Position numbers and translations under genes: made by a program. A stretch of 64,000 nt of DNA. Origin: a virus. Below the pieces are notes generated by a model that saw only the letters and a list, made by a program, of their open reading frames with translations, had not been told where the DNA came from and searched no databases. The stretch lies in IMG/VR virus record IMGVR_UViG_3300027754_000067, positions 22,543-86,542 of that record; one strand, written 5' to 3'. Shown piece by piece: positions 16,029 to 21,900 of the stretch; within the stretch, counting starts at the first letter, position 1; every line of letters starts with the position of its first letter.

Positions 16029-16244
16029 ATGAACAACGAGATCTCTGAGTATGAAGGCTGGGAGAATGATTACGATAACTCCCATGGTGACACTCAAGGT
16101 GATACCTTTACCGACGATGGTGCCGATCCCGGTGGAGACAACTACGATGATTCAATGGATGGTGACTTCGACTCTGGCATGGCAAGTGCAGGTTGGGGTA
16201 CAGATGAATCTTATGGATATTTCGGAAACGATGAAGATTTCTGA
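16029..16244 (+). CDS. Asp/Gly-rich acidic protein, 71 aa
   Basis: Almost entirely D, G, E, S, N and Y; likely disordered. The promoter carries a 5-bp duplication (GGTAAGGTAAGGTAAG), so the first TAAGGT has the 17-nt spacer but lies 11 nt from ATG. Confidence 0.65.
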   Translation: MNNEISEYEGWENDYDNSHGDTQGDTFTDDGADPGGDNYDDSMDGDFDSGMASAGWGTDESYGYFGNDEDF

Positions 16245-16252
16245 ATAATCCC

Positions 16253-16281
16253 TTGACTCTTCCTTAGCTTCCTGATACTCT
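16253..16281 (+). promoter_or_regulatory. orphan promoter
   Basis: TTGACT (16253-16258), 17-nt spacer, TACTCT (16276-16281) preceded by TG. A leader of about 50 nt follows, but no start codon before the next promoter at 16333. Confidence 0.6.
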
Positions 16282-16367
16282 CTCTTAACTGAAAACAAAG
16301 ACACAAACCAAGTCCAGAGATAAAAGAATCTCTTGACAATCCAAACAGGAAAGTGTAGAGTAGAACA

Positions 16368-16913
16368 ATGAAGATCACCGCTAACGATCTGGTGGCCGCT
16401 GTTTCTAACGCTTCTGGCTTCTGTACGGTAACGACCCGTACTGTACCCCGAATGAAGGGTGGCAAGAGCAACCCTTATGCCAATCGTGTTTGGAATCGTA
16501 CTGAGCGATGCGGAATGTTTGGCGTCTCTTATGAGAATGCCGTCCGCTCCCAGCGGACTCGTGAAGGCCACGAGGAGCCTAGCAGCTTCCATGCCGAGTC
16601 TCTCTGGAAGGGTGCTGGAAAGCGTCTCAATCGGAACATCGTGGAGAACGTGAACACTGGCAAGCTTTACATGGTGATGTATCCCGTCCGTGCAAACGGT
16701 ATGCCAGCGAACCGCAGCACGGAATGGTTTGTCGATGATCGCCCTGCAACGGAGCAGGAGGTGGCAGAGATCAAGCAATACCTGTACCAGCCTTCCTTTA
16801 ATCCTGCTGCAAAGCAGGAGACTGAAGAAGCGGTAGCTTGGCGCACCTTTTGCCTTGAGAATGTCGAGGTTGTTAACTGTGAGGGTAACACCTTTGAGGT
16901 GTCTTACAGCTAG
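16368..16913 (+). CDS. conserved phage hypothetical, 181 aa
   Basis: Contains P.MKGGKSNPYANRVW..... GVSYENAVRSQRTREG.E, then a W.GAGKRL......V.... GKLYMVMYPV block. This matches a widespread phage family (NPY.(G/N)RV, YE..V..QR.REG) of unknown function. Leaderless start behind TTGACA-N17-TAGAGT-AGAACA. GC-richer than neighbours. Confidence 0.8.
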   Translation: MKITANDLVAAVSNASGFCTVTTRTVPRMKGGKSNPYANRVWNRTERCGMFGVSYENAVRSQRTREGHEEPSSFHAESLWKGAGKRLNRNIVENVNTGKLYMVMYPVRANGMPANRSTEWFVDDRPATEQEVAEIKQYLYQPSFNPAAKQETEEAVAWRTFCLENVEVVNCEGNTFEVSYS

Positions 16914-16916
16914 CAA

Positions 16917-17110
16917 CCATCATGCCAAGGACAAGGGTTCTGCCATAAACGGAACCCTTGTCTCGGCATCCTACCAGAACCCTCCTAAGCGCCTTTAAAC
17001 GGCCCTAGAAGGCTCGCAAACGCCAACAACGGGCAATCTGCCATTGGCGCAGCAAGAGGCATAGAATAGCCTTTAAATCAGTCATGCAAAGGCAATGCCA
17101 AACTCTGCGG
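16917..17110 (+). ncRNA. structured intergenic segment with strong hairpin
   Basis: ACAAGGGTTC (16931-16940) pairs with GAACCCTTGT (16952-16961), inside an outer ATGCC/GGCAT pairing. The same AAGGGTTC/GGAACCCTT stem recurs at 18563. Further GC-rich inverted segments with CCTTTAAA motifs follow, then the GCGGCAAACACACT box. Confidence 0.45.
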
Positions 17111-17167
17111 CAAACACACTAAATTTAATTCATTGACTCTTCAATCAGAATCCAGTAAGGTAAGAGC

Positions 17168-17422
17168 ATGAACAGCAGAGATCATGAGGAACTAACAGAG
17201 ATCCACGAGAAGATGCTTGAACTCGTGAATGATGTTGAAAGAATCATGCGACGAGAAGGAGGGATTGAATATGAGCGAGCCAAGGGATATTGGCTTGCAA
17301 ACATTAAAATGGGATTGACAAACAATCATGGGTATCTTAGTATGCCCATGTTCAACATGGAAACTGCAATCAGTGCGCTGGAACCATGCGAGGATGAAGA
17401 TCAGGAAGAAGATTCCGATTAA
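17168..17422 (+). CDS. hypothetical helical protein, 84 aa
   Basis: Leaderless promoter at 17133-17161. N-terminal coiled-coil-like helix (EELTEIHEKMLELVNDVERIM) and acidic tail (EDEDQEEDSD). The tail resembles those of the 2215, 17494 and 21061 products. Confidence 0.7.
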   Translation: MNSRDHEELTEIHEKMLELVNDVERIMRREGGIEYERAKGYWLANIKMGLTNNHGYLSMPMFNMETAISALEPCEDEDQEEDSD

Positions 17423-17493
17423 GTTAATCCCTTGACTCTCCCTTCAAACCCTGATAATCTCTCCTAACTGGAACGGAACAAAGGAGCAACAAA

Positions 17494-17724
17494 ATGAAGT
17501 GCTGCAAGGTTTCTATCTCTGGAATGATGCACTCCCATGATTGCCTTGACAATCCAAGGGAATATGTCTATAGCTTCTATCAGGATTCCGACGACTCCGA
17601 CGATGATACTATCCAAACGGCTCACGTTTCAATCGTCGAGCAAAACGAAGAGCCCGAATCCGATCATGGCACCATGATTGCATCAGATGATTCCGAGGAT
17701 GACAACGACGAAGATTCCGATTAA
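17494..17724 (+). CDS. acidic Cys-containing protein, 76 aa
   Basis: MKCCKVSISGMMHSHDC start followed by long Asp/Glu/Ser tracts ending DDSEDDNDEDSD. Promoter TTGACT with TGATAATCT, AAAGGAGC ribosome-binding site. Confidence 0.7.
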   Translation: MKCCKVSISGMMHSHDCLDNPREYVYSFYQDSDDSDDDTIQTAHVSIVEQNEEPESDHGTMIASDDSEDDNDEDSD

Positions 17725-17733
17725 GTTAATCCC

Positions 17734-17762
17734 TTGACTCTGCAATCCAAGTCTGATATAAC
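17734..17762 (+). promoter_or_regulatory. orphan promoter
   Basis: TTGACT (17734-17739), 17-nt spacer, TATAAC (17757-17762). Its leader has CGGAGGGA but no start codon before a second promoter, TGGACT (17810-17815) with TAAAAC (17833-17838), which serves the 17862 gene. Confidence 0.6.
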
Positions 17763-17861
17763 AGAATAGTCGGAGGGAAGAACAAAACAAAGAGCAGCAA
17801 AAGAATCACTGGACTTCTGAATCGCAATCTGGTAAAACAGTCTCTAGAAGGAATCAGACAA

Positions 17862-18179
17862 ATGAACTTCACCATCCCGAATCGTATCATTGTCTCTAAC
17901 TCCCTTGGTTTCCGCTATCATGCGAAGAATCCCGGCAAGCTCTTTGCCATGTCTGTCAAGGGACAGGATCGTGAAACCGTGTTCACGGTGCTTTCACTCA
18001 AGGGAAGCATGGGCCGACCTTGCAAGGGTGATACCAAGGGTTTCGGAGTCAAGACTCATGCCGTGATCCGAAACGGATTCACTGGCCGAAAGTCCACCGT
18101 GCTTCTGTCAACCCTTGTTGACCGCAATGTGCGATATGTTGGCATGAAGCATGAAGTGATCGCCTACTTTAGCCGGTAA
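17862..18179 (+). CDS. hypothetical basic protein, 105 aa
   Basis: Beta-rich and basic (SVKGQDRETVFTVLSLKGSMGRPCKGDTKGFGVKTH). Preceded by two promoters in tandem. No family recognised. Confidence 0.7.
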   Translation: MNFTIPNRIIVSNSLGFRYHAKNPGKLFAMSVKGQDRETVFTVLSLKGSMGRPCKGDTKGFGVKTHAVIRNGFTGRKSTVLLSTLVDRNVRYVGMKHEVIAYFSR

Positions 18180-18199
18180 GCAATAACTGTACCAGTGGG

Positions 18200-18220
18200 G
18201 AGCGCATACTTAAAACGCTC
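18200..18220 (+). other. GCGCAT hairpin, copy 7
   Basis: Stem GAGCG/CGCTC, loop CATACTTAAAA, nearly identical to copy 4 over more than 40 nt; GCGGCAAACACCTT follows at 18228. Confidence 0.6.
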
Positions 18221-18306
18221 AAATTTTGCGGCAAACACCTTAAAATTTAATACCTTGACTCTCCCTTCAATCTCTGATAGAGTGATTGAAGAAAGCGAGA
18301 GACTGA

Positions 18307-18546
18307 ATGACAACTTACATCCTCAAGAATGGTGAGATTGTTTTGTTTCTTGTCATGGCAACGGAACCTATTGGTGGATGCCGTTTACCTTATCTTAAAA
18401 CATTCTCGGAGGATGAAGCATTGAATGCCGCAATGACGCTTGAATCTGATTGGGGCGCTGGTGCAAGGGTAAAGATTTGTGAGCACTACATCTCCCAAAG
18501 AATGTGGGAACACAAGTACAAAACCCCTTGGCCTATCGCTCAATAG
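18307..18546 (+). CDS. hypothetical protein, 79 aa
   Basis: Promoter TTGACT with TGATAGAGT and TGATTGAAGAAAGCGAGAG leader. Alpha/beta protein (TYILKNGEIVLFLVMATEPIGG). No family recognised. Confidence 0.7.
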   Translation: MTTYILKNGEIVLFLVMATEPIGGCRLPYLKTFSEDEALNAAMTLESDWGAGARVKICEHYISQRMWEHKYKTPWPIAQ

Positions 18547-18554
18547 CAAACACC

Positions 18555-18600
18555 ATACCAAGGCAAGGGTTCCAATCCAACGGAACCCTTGCTCTGGTAT
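18555..18600 (+). terminator. strong hairpin, possible terminator
   Basis: ATACCA (18555-18560) pairs with TGGTAT (18595-18600), and inside it GCAAGGGTTCC (18563-18573) pairs with GGAACCCTTGC (18582-18592). There is no U tract, so it may stabilise a 3' end or need a factor rather than act as an intrinsic terminator. Confidence 0.5.
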
Positions 18601-18754
18601 CCCTCTCTAATATGCCTCTCTCTGGCATCAGGAACGCCCAACAGAGCCGTTAAATCCTTTCAACGGACAATCTACCGTTAGGGAAATGAGAGCCCAAGAA
18701 ACGCTGCAAATCTGTCAATAGGAATAGCAGGGCAAACACCTTAAAATTAATCCT

Positions 18755-18783
18755 TTGACAATCTAACAGGAATCCAGTAAGAT
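18755..18783 (+). promoter_or_regulatory. promoter of first micro-ORF unit
   Basis: TTGACA (18755-18760), 17-nt spacer, TAAGAT (18778-18783). Near-identical promoters precede the other two micro-ORFs (-10 elements near 18904 and 19029). Confidence 0.7.
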
Positions 18784-18807
18784 CAAAACAGATCAAAGAG
18801 AGCCTAG

Positions 18808-18834
18808 ATGAACAAAAGCCGAGACGGCCCCTAA
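18808..18834 (+). CDS. micro-ORF MNKSRDGP
   Basis: Eight codons and stop after a promoter and an AAAGAGAG-type ribosome-binding site; the ATG is preceded by CTAG. First of three tandem units that all end in RDGP. May be a leader peptide or a remnant. Confidence 0.45.
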   Translation: MNKSRDGP

Positions 18835-18932
18835 TAAAATCCTTTGCAAACCTCTGGAGTGCAGACCTCAATTAAATGCCTTGACTCTTCAATCAGAATC
18901 CAGTAAGATCAGAACATAACAAAGGAACCTAG

Positions 18933-18959
18933 ATGCAAAAGATCCGAGACGGTCCCTAA
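18933..18959 (+). CDS. micro-ORF MQKIRDGP
   Basis: Second unit, about 125 bp after the first, with its own promoter and AAAGGAACCTAG before ATG. Between units lies a fragment of pentapeptide-type coding sequence (GTGCAGACCTC). Confidence 0.45.
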   Translation: MQKIRDGP

Positions 18960-19070
18960 TAAAACTCTGTGCAAACTACACGGGTGCAAACCTCAATCAA
19001 TGCCTTGACTTCTCATTCAGAATCCAGTAAGATCAGATCACAAAGCAGATAACTAAAAGGAACCAACTAG

Positions 19071-19100
19071 ATGCAAAAGATCCGAGACGGTCCTATCTAA
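19071..19100 (+). CDS. micro-ORF MQKIRDGPI
   Basis: Third unit, with promoter and AAAGGAACCAACTAG before ATG; one codon longer. Followed by hairpin copy 11 and tRNA-Leu. Confidence 0.45.
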   Translation: MQKIRDGPI

Positions 19101-19132
19101 ACTTCCTACAATCAATGGTTTGACATACCGGG

Positions 19133-19153
19133 GAGCGCATGGTATAAACGCTC
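19133..19153 (+). other. GCGCAT hairpin, copy 11
   Basis: Stem GAGCG/CGCTC, loop CATGGTATAAA as in copy 10. Lies 13 nt upstream of tRNA-Leu. Confidence 0.6.
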
Positions 19154-19166
19154 ATTACTAAGAAAA

Positions 19167-19255
19167 GCCCGAATGGTGGAATCGGCAGACACCGGAGACT
19201 TAAAATCTCTTGCTGCGAAAGTAGCGTACCAGTTCAAGTCTGGTTTCGGGCACCA
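19167..19255 (+). tRNA. tRNA-Leu(UAA)
   Basis: Acceptor GCCCGAA (19167-19173) pairs with TTCGGGC (19245-19251); discriminator A 19252 and encoded CCA 19253-19255. Anticodon stem GGAGA/TCTCT, loop CTTAAAA with TAA at 19201-19203. Long class II variable arm and T-loop TTCAAGT. It reads UUA, a codon abundant in the AT-rich genes after 24 kb. Confidence 0.96.
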
Positions 19256-19258
19256 TAA

Positions 19259-19275
19259 AAGAGATTTTAAGTCTC
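19259..19275 (+). repeat. inverted copy of the tRNA-Leu anticodon arm
   Basis: AAGAGATTTTAAGTCTC is the exact reverse complement of 17 bases of the anticodon arm (19195-19211) and lies 4 nt after the encoded CCA, running into the next promoter's -35. Confidence 0.7.
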
Positions 19276-19327
19276 TTGACTTAAAACAAACAATCCTGTA
19301 AGCTAAGAACATCAAGGGAGCAAAACA

Positions 19328-19498
19328 ATGCAAACCAAGAAGCAAGCCATCAAGGATTTTCGGGAATTTCTCTTGCCTTCCATCCCAAACAATGATACCA
19401 TCGCCAAGCAAGAAGCATGGAATAATTATACTGATGCTCTTTGCAAGAGCCGTTTTATTACCCTTCGCCAATATGAAAACTGGACTAACCCCTTCTGA
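19328..19498 (+). CDS. hypothetical protein, 56 aa
   Basis: Promoter TTGACT with TAAGCT directly after the tRNA gene; ribosome-binding site AAGGGAGC. Helical protein (KKQAIKDFREFLLP..). No family recognised. Confidence 0.7.
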   Translation: MQTKKQAIKDFREFLLPSIPNNDTIAKQEAWNNYTDALCKSRFITLRQYENWTNPF

Positions 19499-19564
19499 TT
19501 TAATCCCTTGACTATCCAGTGAGAGTCTGATAAAGTCAGGAAAGATCAGGGAGCAAAAGAAACC

Positions 19565-19765
19565 ATGAAGATCAACCATCGCACTGGATCTGTCAAGCGT
19601 TTGGACCATCACGAGAACTATCGCTTTAACAAGTCTGGCTTGAAGGAGGAAGGTAACACGGTTCGCCGCTGCATGGATCGTGCCGCAATCAAGAACAGCC
19701 TTGAAGGCAACGATGGCACGCTCTTTGCTCGCAGCAAGGAAGGAAACCCTTGGAACTTCGATTGA
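19565..19765 (+). CDS. hypothetical basic protein, 66 aa
   Basis: Promoter TTGACT with TGATAAAGT, GGGAGC ribosome-binding site. Polar and basic (RTGSVKRLDHHENYRFNKSG). No family recognised. Confidence 0.7.
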   Translation: MKINHRTGSVKRLDHHENYRFNKSGLKEEGNTVRRCMDRAAIKNSLEGNDGTLFARSKEGNPWNFD

Positions 19766-19850
19766 TTTGCAAGTAGCATACCAAGTTTTGCCGTAAACAT
19801 ACCAATTTTAATCCTTTGACAATCCAACCAACAAAGGGTAAAGTAAGAAC

Positions 19851-20150
19851 ATGGAAACGACGAACAAGGTTTGGACAGAGGCCGCAATCGTCTCTCTGCT
19901 CCAGAGCAACAATCGTGCCGTCGAAAGGGCAATCCTGGCAATCTTTGCTCGGCAAACGGAGGATGAGAAGTCAACGGAATGCACCCGGCACGAGAACTCT
20001 CGTGGATTCTCTGCGGCTGATGCCCGTACCGGCTCCTACATGGCACGCTGGATTAGCAGCGGAAAGCGTCTCGATGGAAAGTTTCTTGACAAGGCCCGAA
20101 AGATGGCCGTCAAGTACCGCAAGCAACTGGTAGAGGTTGCCAACGGCTAG
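19851..20150 (+). CDS. conserved phage hypothetical, 99 aa
   Basis: Leaderless promoter (TAAAGT-AAGAAC-ATG). The W(T)...IV.LL.SNN.AVERAI.AI(F/Y).RQT.DE......T....GFS..DA pattern is common among small early phage proteins of unknown function. All-helical. Confidence 0.8.
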   Translation: METTNKVWTEAAIVSLLQSNNRAVERAILAIFARQTEDEKSTECTRHENSRGFSAADARTGSYMARWISSGKRLDGKFLDKARKMAVKYRKQLVEVANG

Positions 20151-20170
20151 CAAACAGCATACCAGTGGGA

Positions 20171-20192
20171 GGGCGCATACTTTATCACGCCC
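20171..20192 (+). other. GCGCAT hairpin, copy 8
   Basis: Stem GGGCG/CGCCC, loop CATACTTTATCA; a GCGGCAAACAAAC box follows at 20212. Confidence 0.6.
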
Positions 20193-20237
20193 ATTGCCGT
20201 CAACAAAACTCTGCGGCAAACAAACAAATTTAATTAC

Positions 20238-20266
20238 TTTACTTCATTCCCTAATCATGCTAATGT
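20238..20266 (+). promoter_or_regulatory. orphan promoter
   Basis: TTTACT (20238-20243), 17-nt spacer, TAATGT (20261-20266). About 60 nt of leader with AAGGGAATC but no start codon before the 20327 promoter. Confidence 0.55.
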
Positions 20267-20361
20267 CAGGACACATCAGACAACGGCAACCAACAAAAGC
20301 AAGCACAAGGGAATCAAAACAATCCCTTGACAATCCAACCAACAAAGGGTAAAGTAAGAAC

Positions 20362-20832
20362 ATGGAAACCAAGAGCAACACGGTTCACATCTTTCAGGCG
20401 GCTGGTCTCGGCGTCGGTCCCTTCAAGCTTCACCATGTATCCGGTGAGGGAGGAAAGTGCCAGTACTGTGCCACTCCGATTCTGTGGCGTTTCTATCTCA
20501 ATGGCATTGACGGCTCTACTTTCTTCGTTGGATCGGATTGTGTCATGAAGACCGGCGATGCGGGACTCATGAAGATTGTTGACGCAGAAGTCAAGCGCCG
20601 AATGGCAGAAGCCCGAAAGGTCCGTGAGGATGCCAAGCTGGCATCTGTCAAGGAAAGCATGAAGGATGCCAACGTGCTTGCCAAGCTGGCAACCCTCCCA
20701 CACCCGAATGGTTACTATGCCCGCAATGGCAAGACTCTTGCAGACTATGCCTCGTGGATCGTGAAGTACGGTGGCAAGACTGCAATGCTCAACCTTGGCA
20801 AGAGTATTGCAAAGGCTACCGTCTCGGCCTAG
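20362..20832 (+). CDS. Cys-containing phage protein, 156 aa
   Basis: Leaderless start. N-terminal zinc-ribbon half-site (CQYCATPI near residue 33), then GIDGSTFFVGSDCVMKTGD, a motif I associate with a phage protein family of unknown role, then a basic helical region (KRRMAEARKVREDAKL). Probably nucleic-acid binding. Confidence 0.75.
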   Translation: METKSNTVHIFQAAGLGVGPFKLHHVSGEGGKCQYCATPILWRFYLNGIDGSTFFVGSDCVMKTGDAGLMKIVDAEVKRRMAEARKVREDAKLASVKESMKDANVLAKLATLPHPNGYYARNGKTLADYASWIVKYGGKTAMLNLGKSIAKATVSA

Positions 20833-20852
20833 TCAATCTGACAAACGGTGGG

Positions 20853-20878
20853 AAGGCGCATACCGGGAATCACGCCTT
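20853..20878 (+). other. GCGCAT hairpin, copy 9
   Basis: Stem AAGGCG/CGCCTT, loop CATACCGGGAATCA. The following 120 nt to the next promoter are gene-free and end with a GCGGCAAACATACC box. Confidence 0.6.
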
Positions 20879-21060
20879 AGACGGCTCTAATAGCCCCTCC
20901 AGTGACCGCAAACCACAAGGGACCATAAAGGGTAGCAGAACAAAACAGAAGCCAACCAAAAGGCTCCCAAGAGATCGGGCAAACACCATGCCAAACTCTG
21001 CGGCAAACATACCAATTTTAATCCTTTGACAATCCAACCAACAAAGGGTAAAGTAAGAAC

Positions 21061-21216
21061 ATGGAACACAACGAAAACATCGAGTGCTTCGCTTGTGCTG
21101 GATTCTCCTATTACATGGGATCGCTTGGCGATCTAGACTGGTACAGATGCCGCAACTGCGGCTTTGAACAATACCAGCAAACTACTCCCGATTCAGAAGA
21201 AGAAGATTCCGAGTAA
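21061..21216 (+). CDS. zinc-ribbon protein, 51 aa
   Basis: CFACAGF and CRNCGF knuckles about 22 residues apart, then an acidic tail (DSEEEDSE). Leaderless promoter (TAAAGT). Confidence 0.75.
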   Translation: MEHNENIECFACAGFSYYMGSLGDLDWYRCRNCGFEQYQQTTPDSEEEDSE

Positions 21217-21220
21217 TCAA

Positions 21221-21275
21221 TTGATTCTTTAATCATTAACTGATATATTGGTTCCATCTAACCAATGGAACCAAT
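21221..21275 (+). promoter_or_regulatory. promoter with inverted-repeat operator
   Basis: TTGATT (21221-21226), 17-nt spacer, TATATT (21244-21249). ATTGGTTCCAT (21247-21257) is exactly inverted at 21265-21275 across the predicted start point, directly before ATG 21276. A repressor operator or a 5' hairpin at the ribosome-binding region. Confidence 0.6.
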
Positions 21276-21476
21276 ATGCTACCTAATACCTGTACCTGTA
21301 ACCTCTCTTCATGCAATACCTGTACCAACCAAAACCTAAAAGAACTCTGGGAAGAACCAGAATTCTTGGCATGGAACCTGCATAGAGAATCACAATGGTT
21401 CAATGAACTTGAATCCATGTCGGAAGAACAATGGCAAACAATGTGCCAAACTTCACCGCAATCAATCCAAACTTAA
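21276..21476 (+). CDS. hypothetical Cys-rich protein, 66 aa
   Basis: Starts right after the inverted repeat, without a Shine-Dalgarno. N-terminus TCTCNLSSCNTCT, then a helical acidic part. An alternative ATG at 21265 in another frame gives only 24 codons. Confidence 0.6.
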   Translation: MLPNTCTCNLSSCNTCTNQNLKELWEEPEFLAWNLHRESQWFNELESMSEEQWQTMCQTSPQSIQT

Positions 21477-21520
21477 CCCTTGACTAATCCAGCAAAACAT
21501 CATAAACTAAAAGGGAAACC

Positions 21521-21763
21521 ATGAAGTACACACTCACTGACTCCCTCTCACCAGAACAAGTAATCGTTTGCAAGTTGGATGCCTACTTCATGGCATCCCA
21601 TGCTTGCAACAACTATACCAGAAATCAGCATGAAGTAATGGTATTCCCTTGCAGCAAAGATGGCAAGGTAATTGCATGGGATGCCGTAGATCAATTCCGA
21701 TACTCCAGCATCGAAGAGTTTATCGGCAATGAATGTGCCAACCAAGACGATTTCGACCACTAA
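21521..21763 (+). CDS. hypothetical acidic protein, 80 aa
   Basis: Promoter TTGACT with TAAACT, AAAAGGGAAACC ribosome-binding site. Alpha/beta (VIVCKLDAYFMASHACNNY). No family recognised. Confidence 0.7.
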   Translation: MKYTLTDSLSPEQVIVCKLDAYFMASHACNNYTRNQHEVMVFPCSKDGKVIAWDAVDQFRYSSIEEFIGNECANQDDFDH

Positions 21764-21781
21764 ACAATCCAAAACAATTAC

Positions 21782-21810
21782 TAGACTCTCAACCCGCAAT
21801 CGAGTATATT
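21782..21810 (+). promoter_or_regulatory. orphan promoter
   Basis: TAGACT (21782-21787), 17-nt spacer, TATATT (21805-21810). Leader contains AAAAGGGTAAAC but no ORF before the amidoligase promoter. Confidence 0.55.
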
Positions 21811-21900
21811 GAATCATCAGAGAGAAACAACGAGCAAAACAAAAGGGTAAACAAAAGTTTAATCCTTGACTCCTAAACCTCTGCATGGTAAGGTGAGAGC

